Source of the DNA: Chiua virens
Lineage: Eukaryota; Basidiomycota; Agaricomycetes; Boletales; Boletaceae
DNA: 64,000 nt
NCBI GenBank assembly: GCA_019787685.1
Contig: JAHNUO010000002.1
Coordinates: forward strand, 186,001-250,000
Direction: 5' to 3'
This document shows positions 45,718 through 58,970 of this stretch, in pieces. Below the pieces are notes generated by a model that did not search any database, was not told the origin of the DNA, and worked only from the letters and a program-made list of their open reading frames with translations. The translations under genes were made by a program, and so were the position numbers. Numbering within the stretch: position 1 is the stretch's first letter; each line of letters begins with the position of its first letter.

Positions 45718-48700
45718 GGAGAATTTATGAAGGGAGAAAGAATGTGATACCTTGCACTTCTTTTATATTGAAGTCAATCTCCTTCACATCGCGTACTCCC
45801 ATGACTTGAACGCTTGGGTACCATCACTACTGGCCTTCTCTGCGCTATACTGTTCAAGCGCTCATGAAGTGACCAAGGCTATGCAAGAAATTACTGACGC
45901 AGATCCCACGTACCGTGGAGGCTGGTCAGGGTTACCATCTCTTCCCCGTACCCATAGGGCAGTGGTGTGTTTTACCACCGTTTCAAGTTAGAGCACGACG
46001 CCCTGGCCATTGAGGGGCTCTAGGAACATTCAGCAACAATTAGAGTAGAACGTGTGACCTCGATTACGGCATACTCCTGAAAGAACCAGAAGACGTTTGG
46101 TGGATCATCCGACACAAGAAGGGTCATACAGGCGACCCGTCGGACGCCCGAGAGGACAGAGGCAGGTCTGCAAAGAGACTTAGCCTTTGCCTGCAGCGAC
46201 ATTCCACGACGGGTGACACACTGGTCTTTCAAGTTCAGCATGTGTACATAAGTGCTGTTAAAGTCATCATAATCAAAATCGTAGTTAATTCTGCCCATTG
46301 AATGCGGATACTTACCTAAGTGGGCTTTACGTTGACAGTAGTCTCTGTCCCATGGTGGCTCCAACATATCGAAGTTGAAGCAAAAGTCTTGAAACGTCAT
46401 AGTAGATCAGACGAGGTGATTATGCGGATGGTGAGGCTGTCAACGATATACCACTGGATTCACCAGAGTAAAAATGGGAAATGGATGAAATCCAGCACTG
46501 GAATATAGGTTGAGCAGTACAACTTGAAGCAATCGATCCAGTTCGAGTTGCGGCTCCGGCAAATGCGCATTGCGTTTCGAGGTCGGAATAACCAGGGGGC
46601 AGATCCAGACGAGATAAATGTGCGGCGCTCGGTATCGAAGCAAGACTTTGGGGAAGGTTCGAAGGCTAGATCTTAGCCACTCCACGGACTGCGAGGAAAC
46701 CTGCTCGCGAATTCATGACTAGCTAGATGTACTGCTAGCTGCGGCACTGGATGGGGGTAGTGAAACGAGTCTTCGCGACGTGACCGTACCAACGGAATTC
46801 CTACTACTGGCAATGCCCTCGCTGATGAATACTGAGTCCTTGGCCTGAATCCTGATTGGGTGAAGCGTAGATTGGCCTGACCAGCACAAGCTCCACTTCC
46901 TGATTTGACATATCATCATATGCCACCACTTCAGGCCTATGAAAAATTGCTGGCACTGGCGGCATCCTCTGTACCAATCAGTAGTGGACTAGTACTATGT
47001 GCCATTGACACTGCACCGATATGGCTTCCCATTACACTGTCCATGGGCATGTATAAAGCGTTTTGGCAGAAGCGTTCCGCCCGGCCCCAGAGGGCTAGCT
47101 TCCAGTGAGTGCCACTGAACTTGAAAGTTGAAATTGAAACACCTATGTACTGTACAGATGCCGAATAAGGAAGTGGAGAATATTGCACAGCCATCCTCCT
47201 GGCATGTCAGATCTTATCCACCGCACTGAAGCGGACACATCGGAGCTCTATCGGCGATAACTCCATCATCAGTTAAGGGCGAACCCTTGAGCGACCGGAA
47301 AATAGTACCACTCCCCTGGTTGGCTTGCCACTGACACTGGTGGCTTGGTACCAGCCGTAAATATTGGCATCTCATCTCAGCCTTAGAACAGATCCATGCA
47401 CAGCCAGAGTATTGGAGCATTATTTACCCAACACTTCGCGTCTCAGTCCAAGCCATCATTGTTTGAACGAACGAACATCGATCATCGATTGAGGTGCGAA
47501 CCAACGCACCCCTATTTTGCGGACTAACATCCACTGTGTTTTGGCTAACTTGCTGACACAACCTCCCTTGGCACCTCCTCGATCGAATTTTCTCTCCTTC
47601 TCTCCGAGTCGTTGTGCTTAACGTTCGCCTCATTGTTTTCAGGACCGTCGTGCTGCTCATCCCCGACGTTGTCCCCAATCTCGCTCTGCATGCCAGCGGC
47701 GAACACGATTGGCTCTGTCGCAGCACCACCTCGGCTGGATATCGCAGTGGATACACCGAACACGGTGTCGATCCCGTCCCTGCGTCCGACCATTTTTAAT
47801 CAATACCCTCGCCTCAACTTGGAGTTGCCGGTAGAGTTTCAAGGTATTGGCTCGTGCACACTTCTGACGGGAATGTCATCTAGCCATGATCTGACGGTCG
47901 AGATAAATCGTTCGAAGGTTCCGATCCAAATCTTCGTAGGTAGCTGCTCGGAGTCCCGGCTGCGTGAGGTTATTTTGCGAAATGAGCCTTGAATTGGCGA
48001 TTTTTCCTATGCAACATACTTACTACGGGATTCACTGTTCAGACACTATACTACTAATGTAAAAGGAAGGTGCACCAGAGAGACTGCAGGCACCAAGAAA
48101 CGGATAAGAATGAAACCGAGACTGAGGTCACTGTGGGCCAAATAAGTTGCACACCAAAAGAAATTATGGAGTCAAGACCGAGCCAAACCAAAACTGGGTT
48201 CGGGAAGGAAGAAATGAAAGTTGAATCGGTGAGAGTGGAGAAAGAAAGACAGCGAATCAAACTAGTCGTGAACATGAGAACTTGAAAGAAAGAGTGACCA
48301 GATGACCCTCCATGTGATTCCTATTCTTGACTCTCCTGCCGTAAAAGGAACACCCTCTCCGTCCTGAATCTGAGCGGAGGCAAACCGAACCGTAGCCGAG
48401 TCGCGTCGCGTCCGACCCAATCAATAACTTGAAGCCTGTGTAGCGTTGACCACCACGCCTTGAAAGCATCTCAACTTGTCCATCGTCGCCTTGAAAATCT
48501 TGCCGGACCATTGAACAGAAAGTAACCGTAACTTTGCAAGGCAGCTTCGACTTGTGTACTTGACAATGGGACCATGGGCGGATCTTCGAAGCTGGGTGGA
48601 TCTTCGAAGCTGAGCATGCCTTTGATTGCCAGTCATCGAAGAGTGAGTCGTGTCAAATATGGTTGGATGGCTGAGTCTTACCTTTTTCGCGAGAAGGTCG

Positions 48701-51345
48701 GTAGGGGTGAGAGAAACGTCGGCGAGGGGCAGCCGACGACATGTGGCTCCCTAAATCAAGGAAGCATTGGCAGTCGTACAGGTCATCGAGGGTGATCTAC
48801 CGAACATCGCAGAGGGTATCGCAAACGAGGCGATGCCAGGGACTGGTGGCGGACTTGGCTTGTTTGCGGGGTAGCTCTGGGCTTGGTTACGATGCCGAAA
48901 GGCGAGGGAATAGTGGCCTCTTTACCTCAGGACTTTGACCACAGATGTAGGCCTAAACAGAGAAGCAGAAGCCACGGAAGCAGGGCAAAAAAATGAAAGA
49001 GGAAAACTTAAAAAATGAAATTGCTTTCTACCAAACCTTGATTCCTCACCAAACTACTCATCCACCTCCCCCCTTCGTGGTTCTCGATGCATCGGCGTGG
49101 ATTAGATTGTGTGAACCGAACATCCTGGCAGTGGTGATCGCGAACGTTCGCAGAGCGAGAACCAAACTATATAGTGCAGGCAGTGATCACCACCACCCTG
49201 CCATCTTCAAGTTCTTCTGTCTTGCCTCGCCTTCTGGTCGAGCTTTGGGACGGACTGCCTATGGATCCACGATGCGTTGGTGTGTGTGGCGATGCAGATG
49301 GCGCGATTGACTACCATTTGAGTCCTGTGCCTACTGTTCGAAGCCTTAATCTAACGTTGGTCCCTTATCTTCGCTAGTCTGGGGTTGCACCATTCTCCAA
49401 GGGTGAGATGATCGTTGCAGGACAGATCACGAACGAGACCCTGACGGATGGATCTATCGTTGAGCTGCTGAGATTACCTGTCGCCTCCGAGTCTGATCTG
49501 GTTGCACAAGTTGTGGCATGATGGGGCTTCGACAACCGTCGGGAGCATCTGTGGTGGAATGAGTTCGGATGGCGCAACAGTCCTTGGGCATTCCTGCGAT
49601 ACTTGACTGGGGCCCATCCCCATTGTCAGAGGGGGTCTCGTCGCTGCCAGCAGTCCTCGATGTCTCGACCATTACTTTTAGACCATGTCTTGGTTCGTCA
49701 TTAGCGCTGTAAGGTGTCGCATTGCCACAGATCGTCACTGGCGTGTTGTCTGTTCCTTCCTTACCAGAATTTAGTTCGTCGCCAATGCCAGAGGGAGCCT
49801 CGTCACCAAGGACAGTCCACGTCTTCGACGGGAAGGACGACAGATCTGGGGACGGCGGCGGCGGGGAAGGCAACATGTTCGACGTGCGGGTACTTGATCG
49901 TCTTCGAAAGTACCTGGAACCCATCGCCAATGTCAGGGAGGACCTTGTCACCACTGATCATTGTCTGGGTCTCGACCGTTCCTTCCACCCCAGATGTTGG
50001 TTGGTTCGTCACCAATGTCATGGGAAATCCCATTGAAGTAGATCTTTCTTGATGTGTCATCCATTCCCTCCTCGCCGGACTTTGGTTCATCGCCAACGGT
50101 AGAGAGGACCTCGTCACTGCAGACTGTGGTCATTGTCTCGTTTTGCTTGACACCGTGACCGACATCGACAACAGTCCATGTCTGTGATGGGAAGGATGGT
50201 AAATCTGGGGATGGCGGTGGGGAGCAATCAGCCAGCAAGGTAAAAGATTCGACGTATGGGTGCACGATCATCGTCGACGGTACCGAACGATGCTTGGAAA
50301 TTGTAGCAGGCTTTTTGACGGGGATTCCGATACTCCGAGGGCACGCAATAATCCTAACGTGGTCTTCATTGGCAATCACCTTGCGGTTGGCGGGCACCAG
50401 CGGCGGCAATCGTGACGTGCGGAATACAACTCGGGCGCGGTGGTAGGTTGTTCTGCGTGAACCCCACGGCTGCCAGGAATCTACTCGCCTTGTCTCCCCT
50501 CGATAACCAGATGCGAAGGGTTTAAATCATCCAGATCAGCGGTTGACAGTGGTAGCTGACATGTCAGTGAGCATGACGCGGCTCAGGCTGGCTCAAATGA
50601 ACCTATTCACGACTGGCCTACTAGTCAAGGCCAGAAAGGACACTGCCAGGGCACCACCAACATATCTTATTTTTGGCCGTGACTTGCTTCAGGCCTCCAA
50701 GACCGGTCCTGTTGATGAGTGTCAGTTTTGTCCGAAGTACACGGCCAGGACACTGGCAATCGTTCTGTCCTTTCAATGCTTACTGGTAGCACTATAGTCG
50801 CAGTTAGCCAGTAAGTGTAATAACGACTGTGCACACAAGTTTCCTACACCAAGATGATTCACCGAGGCACTACGGACGGACGAAGCCAAGTATCGTGAGA
50901 GTATCGGGACGAGATGCTTGACAATCTCCGACCATTTGACAGAGTCGACCGTCCCTGCAACCATGATGAACCGATGATTCAAGGCCGGTCGGGTGAAACC
51001 GAGTGTGTAGCCTTAAGCTTCGGATCTAGAGTCGGAAACGCATACTGATCAGTAGTCTTCATGTTGTCACTTGCAAATCACAGGGCCCAGACTTCCGAAC
51101 AGTGCACTTGGACACAGTGATGAGCGAGTTACTATGGACTCAAGCTATCAAACAAAGCAACTCAGAGTCCGGACAGTGAACGTGGGTAGCTGAAAACCTA
51201 TTAATGGATAGGCAATGTAATGATAAATGAATGGGCAAACCCCCGTGCAAATGATCCATTAAAGTAAAGGAGAGCGACAGAGCCGGAGTGTTCCTATTAC
51301 ACTGCGTGCGGAGCGAACAAAAACAACAATAAAGTATAACTTCAT
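45718..51345. other. long region without recognisable conserved gene
   Basis: This 5.6 kb stretch between the laccase promoter and the LPD1 3' end contains only uncertain frames. Minus frames at 46,020-46,685 (one beginning MTFQDFCFNFDMLEPPWDRD) could be exons of a small unknown gene. A plus frame at 47,612-47,992 and others are shorter. A short direct repeat of GGATCTTCGAAGCTG occurs twice at about 48,580-48,610. The repetitive minus-strand frames at 49.4-50.4 kb are listed separately. Confidence 0.4.
49454..50409 (-). CDS. hypothetical low-complexity repeat protein, probably broken
   Basis: Two minus-strand frames meet here and share repeated phrases. One is PPPSPDL(P/S)SFPS(Q/K)TWTV, near 50,200 and near 49,840. 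The other is a recurring 'DE-x-PS-x-IGDE-x-x-SG-x-EG' element of about 25 residues. At DNA level the block GTCCA(T/C)GTCT...GGGAAGGA is repeated about 355 bp apart. The frame changes between the two halves, and no clean start codon or splice pattern was found. It may be a fast-evolving repeat protein or a relic. Confidence 0.3.
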
Positions 51346-53223
51346 CTAAAAATGAATGGCTTTTCCGTACGCCGACATGGCAGCCTCCTTGAATGCTTCG
51401 CTCAAAGTGGGCTAGAGAGCAAGTAACGTCAGTGCATCGCACATGAGGAGCTGGACGGAAACGTACGTGAGCATGCGTCGTGCGAGCGATGTCTTCCGAG
51501 CTTGCACCATACTCGAGAGCGAGCACAGCTTCCGAGATCATCTCACCAGCATTGGGACCTATTCCCAGATCAGTCCTCGACTTCATAACACTTGGGAAGA
51601 GACTCACCAATGATGTGTACACCCAGAATCCTGTCGGTTTCCTTCTCAGAAAGAAACTTGACGAATCCCTCGCTGTCAAGGTTCGTCTTCGCGCGGGAGT
51701 TAGCGGCGAAGGGGAATTTTCCAATGTTATACTGAACACCGGCGGCCTTGAGGTCCTGTTCAGTTTGTCCTACCCAAGCAACTTCGGGGTGGGTATACAC
51801 AACAGAAGGAATGCCGTTATAGTTGACATGACCGTGACCAGATTTGAGATATTCAACAGCAGCGATGCCCTCCTCCTCTGCCTTGTGGGCGAGCATAGGA
51901 CCAAAGGTCACGTCACCAATACACTTGATGTTCTTCACCGAGGTGCTGAATTGGTCATCGATGATGATCCGACCCTTGTTGTCCTTCTCGACACCAATGG
52001 CTTCAAGGTTGAGACCCTCCGTGTACGGACGACGACCGACCGAAACCAAAACGACGTCAGCTTCGAGCTAAGGCAAGCAAAGTCATTCTTGATACGCCCA
52101 AAATAGAAACAACGAGTCGACTCACGGTCTCTTCCTTGTCGCCTTGGGCAGATTGGGTCTTCACCACAACCTTTCCATCGACCTTGTCGGCAGACAAAAC
52201 CTTGGTGTTCAGCTTGAATTTGAGGCCTTGCTTCGTAAGAATCTTCTGGAATTGTTTCCTGCAAGGGATATCAGATGGTGCGAACCACCATGTTGGGTGC
52301 TAACTCACGCGACCTCCTCATCAATGCCAGTACCTCCGATGCCACCAAGGAACTCGACCACGGTAACCTCAGCCCCCAGTCGACTCCAGACACTACCCAT
52401 CTCCAAACCAATGATGCCACCACCAATGACCACCATCTTGTTTGGCACCTCCTGCAACTCAAGTGCACCTGTCGAGCTGACGATCTGTTTCTCGTCTATT
52501 TGGATGGCGCCCCCAGGGAATGGTGTGACCTCCGAGCCGGTAGCAATGATGACATTCTTTGCCTCGATTTCTGTCTCACCACCCTCAAGAAGTTGTACAG
52601 CGATACGTGTGGGGGAAACAAAAGAGCCAGCGCCCTTGATGTAGTCGACCTTGTTCTGCTTGAAGAGCATCTCAATACCCTTTGTTAGCCCAACCACCGA
52701 CTGCTCTTTGGCCTTCAACATCTGTTGCAAGTTGAGCTTGACCCCAGAGACTGTATATGGATGAATAAATATTTTGGAAGCAGGCGGACAGCACGTACCC
52801 TCAATACCGCGCCTCTCGAGATCATGATTTGTTTGGTGGTAAAGATGCGAATTGTTGAGCATGGCTTTTGACGGTATGCATCCGACGTTCAAACAGGTCC
52901 CACCAAGCGAACCACGCTTCTCGATGCAAGCAGTCTGAGTCTCGTTAGTAGGTGTGCGGATGATACGGATGTTCCGCGTACCTTGAGACCAAGTTGTGCT
53001 GCCTTGATGGCGGCGACATAGCCACCGGGACCTACAGGAGTGGTCAAGACACGCTATGTATCCACTCAAATCTCTATGGCGTACCTCCGCCAATGACGAC
53101 AGCATCATAGGACCCGGATGGCGTTGCGAGTCCACGATGTGCTTGACACGCTGCAAGTTGAACGGTGGCATTCCGCAGTCGCCGTGCGACTTGCGTTGTT
53201 CTTGCTCTTTGAAGCTGCAGCAT
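51346..53223 (-). CDS. LPD1: dihydrolipoamide dehydrogenase, mitochondrial (E3)
   Basis: This is the FAD flavoprotein that reoxidises dihydrolipoyl groups for pyruvate, 2-oxoglutarate and branched-chain dehydrogenases and the glycine cleavage system. It starts at ATG 53223 with a basic presequence ([18 protein letters not shown]) for the mitochondrial matrix. FAD binding: YDAVVIGG followed over an intron by the PGGYVAA block. The redox-active disulfide is [16 protein letters not shown]. The NAD domain has [20 protein letters not shown]. Other blocks are [37 protein letters not shown] and [18 protein letters not shown]. The interface carries the catalytic His in [13 protein letters not shown], ending SAYGKAIHF at 51346. 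Length (about 508 residues) and all catalytic residues are typical. No frame lesion. Confidence 0.97.
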
Positions 53224-53564
53224 GGTGTTTTTGGATGACAAGGAAGGAAACTACAATTTGCTCAGCCGGACGGAAACGGTCACATAAGTACATAATACGT
53301 GTGACAGCGATCACGTGAGCCTTCGTGATATGTGACACGTCATCTTGTCAGCATCGAGAACTTTGTCCCACCGTCGGGCCACCGACTCGGGTGAGCTCAG
53401 TCTAATAATAAAATGTATTCCTTTCCATTCGTTCGATGGGAGAAACAGTAGGTAACAGTAGATTGTAGTTAGTAGGAACGGACTAAGATACAAGGACAGA
53501 GGCAAAAAAAGGGACATATAAATGCGAATAATCTACGAACAATGGATACAAAAGGTGAGCCAGC

Positions 53565-56500
53565 CTAACAAGCAGAATCCGCAAGCGACTCCAGTGCCGT
53601 GTCCTTCGCCCCCGCGGCGCAATCTTCGAGAAACTCGTTCAAGACATCCATCAGTTCCCCAACGAGCGCATCCCTGTTCCATTCTGTCCTGTGCCGCCAT
53701 ATACTACCGAGACACGTCGCCCGTAGTTGTTCCAGCTGCTCGATGGAGAGCTGGCTTGTCCGTGTCTTGAGTTGGTGCTGCAAGTTCAGTAGGGATCCTT
53801 CGTTCACATAAAAGTCTGGCAGAGGGGTAGGTGATCGCGTAGGTTCACGTGGAGGGGGGATGACGGGCAACGAATCCGGATCTGAGGCTGGCTGCACGCT
53901 CGGCGGGCGGGACGTTGGTAGCCCTGGATGTGATTTTACGGGTGTCTGCGGATAGCCGTTTTGTTGGGGGGGAGAGTGCATGGGCGCGTCGTGACCGTCA
54001 CAGCCGGAAGCGACTGCCGTTGAGTAACGGGGCGAGGGTCACAGAGGTCATCATATCTTCGTTCGGTGGCAGCGGGTTCAAGAGAGTCGGGTCGAATCCC
54101 ATGCGGCGCGGGGCGGGAGAATCGATTGCCATGGCTTCGGATGACGTATCGACTGACTGAGAAGTGGGCTGAAGCGGCGCCGGAATGACAGGCAGCTCAT
54201 GTTGATGGGGTTGCCCGTCATCAGCAAACCTGACTGTCGGGGGGTTTGGTTGTTCCGATGAGGTGGCGCCAAGTAGATCAAGAGGATCCTGATCGTCGTC
54301 ACTCATTATCGTCCTCAGCCGCTTCTTCGCTTGCCGAGGCGTTCCGCCGTCATCTGCCTTGTTTTCTTCACTCGATTCTGGCGACCCACTTGGTCTGTCA
54401 CCAGAACGTGCCCTCTTGAGCCGCCTCTCAAGTTGAAGGGGATCAGTGATGCTCATCTCCGGTTCTTGTCCAGTGTGGCGCGCGCTCCTTCTAGTACCCG
54501 GGGCATACGTCTCGTTCTGTCCTACATCCGCTGCAGATAGTTTTTCCTTGGCTTTTTTCCTTTCTTCCCGCCGCTTCCGTTCGCGCTCCGCCATCCGTTG
54601 ACACTCTAGCTTGAATTGGGGATCAAACTCCTGCATGCTGACTTCCGCGGCTATCAACATAGCCTGCGCTTTGTGTAATCTGTCGGAATCCTCGTTCACG
54701 CGAGTAGCAGCATTGTGAACGATCTTGTGAATGTCGTCCAGGAAGCCTTGTGGGATTAGGTACTTGCCCTTGTAAAGGTCCGTGTGCATGCGCTCCAGGT
54801 CCATGTCATAGAGGGGAGGGGGTCGCGGCTGACCAGGAGGTTGGACTTGGACCTGGGCTTGGGCTTGAAGTTGGGAAGCTGGCGGCTCGACGTGCTGTGA
54901 TTCAGGATGTGCACCGTTGATCATTTCGGTTTGACCATCAAGAGCAGGGACGGGGACATCTTCAACGACCTCTGGGACTGCATGTTTGTCTTCGATGGTG
55001 ACGTTGGTAGCAACAATTTCTACTTCCATGATTGCAGGAGCAGGCATTTCAAACTGGTATTCCTCCTGGCAAAATACGAATTTGTGAGCAAGAGTCGAAA
55101 CTACTCACTATTCCGACTCACTGTCGCTCTCTTTGTAAATCTCTTGAACTTGCGTTTCAATTCGGTGAGTATAGGCCCTAGGCGATATTTCAAAAGAGTG
55201 ATGACCCGCTGATCATTTTCCTCCTGAACGGCCAGTTCAGCAGCGGTGGGTTGTCTCGGGTCAGGCGGGGGAGCGAGCGGGAGTTCCTCAAGGATCCTAC
55301 GCTTTCGTTTCATACCGTCTGCGAACTGATTCGGGGGACGTCGGACATCTGCAATGATGCTAGCGAAGAAAGCTTCGCGTTGCTCGTTGGTCGGGACTGG
55401 AAGAGTGAGACGACTATCTCGGGTTATCCCAAACCAGGAGCGGACGTCGTAGGGAAGCGAGAAAAATGATTCGTCGACGACAGCAAGTAAAAGTATAGGA
55501 TCTGTTGGGGATAGGGAATCGAGCATCGCACGAACGGTAGAGCGAGCTGTTTCGTGAACTGCAGTGCACCAGCCCAGGAGAGACGGAATATAAATCACGG
55601 ATGGTTGATGACGCTTTGCCTCAACGAATAATTGTACTATCGCTGCCTCGACCGTCTACAGGGGAGAACTGTTAAGACGATGATTGTGAGAGCAGAGTTG
55701 TATAACTCACTCTGGTCGAGTCGCCCATCAGCGTTCCGAGATCCAGGTTTTGAATATGGTAGCCTTCCATATAGTGTAGCGCGGCAGCGCCAATATATCC
55801 TTGACCCATTCCCTGCTGACCACAAACTACAAGCCGTGGACGATGCACCCGAAGGGTCTCCATCGCTGTATAACCCACTCAGGATATTATAAACCCAGGA
55901 CCAATGTTTAACTTACATTGCATCAACATTTCCCTTTCAAGTGCGCTCTCCTCGTTGTCATCCTCCCACTGAGCTTCTTCTAGCGCTGTCCGCTTCTTAT
56001 TCGAAGGCAATACTTTGTTGATCGCGTCCTTGACATTCCGCAGGGTGTCAGCTAACAGTGGCTCCAGCTGAGTGGGGAGCGGCGAGGCTGCGGACGAAGA
56101 TGAACGTGCAGACGACGGTACAACCACTAAGCGGGAAGCTTTTAGTTTAGAAACGCAGCATACTCGAGGAACGCGTACTCTTCACAGATATCATGAAATC
56201 ACGCAGGGTGACACCGATCGTCTCAGGCTTAAGCGATAAACGATCATTGGATTGGTAAATCTGTGGATACCGCCTCTGAATCGCATTCAGCGCAGCTTCT
56301 GTACACAATGCCTAAGTAGCCACAAAAAAAGACCCACAAAAATGTGTTAGCTATATTGGTTTCGTGTCATATTTCCACGTACCCTTAAATCAGCACCACC
56401 ATATCCCTTAGTAAGCTTGGCCAATCCTTTTACATTCTCTTTTCCTTGTTCACTGGTCCACCCCTCCCAGCCCTTGGTCATGATACCAAGAATTTTCTCC

Positions 56501-58252
56501 CTCGCTTCTAGGGAAGGCAGAGGGAAATAAAACTCGCGATCAAATCTTCCGGGTCTTCGCAGTGCTGGATCAATGGCATCCGGCCGATTCGTGGCACCAA
56601 TGACAATTACTTGACCCCTACCATCCATCCCATCCATGAGTGCTAGGAGAGTGGACACAATAGAAGCATGAATCTGGTCCTGTTTAGAAGATCGAACGGG
56701 AGCGAGGCCATCAATTTCGTCGAAGAAGATGATACTGGGTTGACAATTGCGTGCTTCCTCAAACAAGAGGCGGAGTTGACGTTCTGCTTCACCAACCCAC
56801 TTCGAAAGGCAGTCTGCACCTTTGCGCATAAAGAACGCTAGGTGACAACGTGTGAGATTGCATGATATGCACATAGAGAAGCACGGGTGACGCACAGATC
56901 CCTTTCCCATTAGCACGACAACTGGCTGCAAGTGCGCGTGCCAAGAGAGTTTTTCCCGTGCCAGGTGGGCCGTGAAATAATACTCCGCGAGGAGGAGTGA
57001 GGTTGAAGCGCTGGAAGACTTCGGGATACAGCAAAGGTAGGATAGTCATCTCCTTGAGCGAATGGATGTCTGTTCCATGCTAGTTCAGCAATGCTCAAGT
57101 GTGGTACCAGGAAGCTGCCATACGATCGTCTAAACCTCCAACTTCGTCAAACGTTACATTTTGATTCACTCCCAAAGGATCAGCATCCGCGAGAACTGGG
57201 ACTGAATGAGTAGAGGAATTTCAGATAAGGGTAATCACTAACCTGAATCACCGACCTTGCCAAGGTTGGATGGAGTGCCTGCGGCTGCAGCCAGCTCTCC
57301 TGGGAGCATTCCTGCGCCACCTGCGCCAACAGCACCTGCGCCAACGGTACCTGCGCCAATGAAACCACCGGCAGTACCAAAGGGTTTTCTGGGTGTGCGG
57401 GTAGGGATGTCCGAGTCCTACGTCACGTGAGTGTTGGGGGACTATAACGCTGAATGAAATTGTATCACGTACGGAATCATCAGCTGGCATGCCCATCCAC
57501 CTGCTCAACTCCGCTCCAGAGGCACTCCATCCTGGCCCACGTCTGTTACGTGCACCACCGCGGTTGGCAGATTTATTCTTTGGTGGAGGCTTTGTTTCTT
57601 CTATGGGCGGAGGGATGGCATAGTTGATCTTGGCCCTCTGCCGGAGAGAGTACGGTCGACCGTCATCTTGAACTTCGAGATCCTGCTCTCCCTCTGCGTC
57701 AAGGTCCAGTTCACCCTCTGCGTCTGCGTCAAGGTCGGATGATGTATGTGGTGCGTCGTCGAGGAAACCATCCGGGTCGTCTGATTCCTCAGAGGGTTGA
57801 TCGATATATTCATCGCTCTTCATGACTACGCGACTTCTGGCTCGAGTAGCCGTGTGCTTTGGTCGGCCGGGAACAGAGGCGAGACGGCTGGGCTGGCGGG
57901 TACGACGAAGAGAACGTCTTGGTTGTTGGTCTTCCTCGTCCTCGTCCTCGTTCATATCCGGCTCGACCTTTCCATTCACGGGGTGATTATCTTGAACGCC
58001 GACACCACCCATAGAATCGTCGTCGCTGGGGGGCTCTTTGTAATCCTTTTTCTGGACCTTGCGACCTCTCTGGGAGCGACCCCACTGTTCCTGGGGGATT
58101 GTAGGCTCTGGTTCAGGAAGAGAGGGGTTGTCATCGATCATGGAGCGTTCGCTGTCATGGTATTCGGAGGTGGAGGTTGGGCTGGTATGGGTGAGGATGG
58201 AACCTGTCCGATGGCGACCCGAACGGCGAACAGAGACATTTTCATGCGCCAT
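53565..58252 (-). CDS. bromodomain AAA-ATPase, ATAD2 / Yta7 / Abo1 family
   Basis: This is a nuclear chromatin factor that remodels or unloads histone H3-H4 and shapes nucleosome density. The N-terminus (MAHENVSVRRSGRHRTGSIL, ATG 58252) is acidic and disordered, as in Yta7. The first AAA module begins with NVTFDEVGGLDDHI. Walker A is FHGPPGTGKTLLARALAA, Walker B is SIIFFDEIDGLAPVRSS, and the sensor/Arg region is ATNRPDAIDPALRRPGRFDR. The second, inactive AAA module follows (ETLRVHRPRLVVCGQQGMGQ, VIYIPSLLGW, LPYDVRSWFG). The bromodomain is DMDLERMHTDLYKGKYLIPQ to VHNAATRVNEDSDRLHKAQA. Low-complexity linkers, a possible second helical C-terminal block (QLEQLRATCLGSIWRHRTEW) and ALESLADSAC end the protein at 53565. 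An exon upstream of 58252 is possible. Confidence 0.9.
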
Positions 58253-58970
58253 TGGGGGGAGCTTGATAGTGAGGCGCTGTCGAGGAGACTCCAGGGTCGG
58301 GACAAGCCCAGCTGCGTGCTGGAAACTCAGAGCATCGACAATTGCGAGCCTTGCCACCTTTGTTTGCGGGTGGCGGTGTTTTGTTTACCTCTATTTGGCG
58401 AAAATCTCAACCCCGCTGCTGCTCCTCCAAACTGGCACCTGCCTGCTTCCATGGGCCTCTCCGCCAGACACACCATCCAACGTTGCCCCCCAACCAGACC
58501 GGGACCCTTCCCGTCTTCACTCCAGGCGGATGGATGCGTGCTGACTTATTGGTTGTACCATGGCTGCCAAGAAAAGCAAATAAAATGCATGGGGAGAAAC
58601 CCTGATTCCTGCGGGTAAATTCGTGTGGATGATGGAAGTTCCAAGCCAAGACGAGTCCAAATTTCGATGAGTTGGTGCACTCGTCTGCCCCCTTCCGCTG
58701 GAAAGCTTGCCGGGCGTGACGTGACGTTGATCGTGACACGTGACCGAGTGCGCTGCTAACCAAAGCTTTCCTTTTTCGGCAAGCATGGTAATATCCAGCG
58801 CTCCGCCACTGGCAGTGTGCTGAGATGCCGTTGGTACTAGCTCGTGGCCAATCGTATCTGGCACGCCAAGGGAAAAGTATTTAACCTGGTTACTGGCGTC
58901 ACTGCCGACTATTCGTTTATCTTTGCCTCTCACGACCTGCTAACGATTAGACAATCCTAATAATACTTAC
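58253..58970. promoter_or_regulatory. shared upstream region of the ATAD2-like and membrane-protein genes
   Basis: This roughly 0.7 kb gap separates two divergent start codons (58252 minus, 58971 plus). It contains GTGACACGTGACC, with an E-box/CACGTG-type palindrome near 58,733-58,742, and a GTATTTAACC stretch near 58,880. I see no coding feature. It probably holds both promoters, with the CACGTG site a candidate for a bHLH factor. Confidence 0.4.

Noticed and set aside
46020..46685. Minus frames upstream of the laccase as a definite gene
   Set aside because: Reading frames exist but there is no recognisable domain and no convincing start or exon join. Mentioned only within the gap description.
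57797..58618. Plus frame of 273 codons opposite the ATAD2-like N-terminus
   Set aside because: It is antisense to the acidic N-terminal exon and shows no independent start context or domain.
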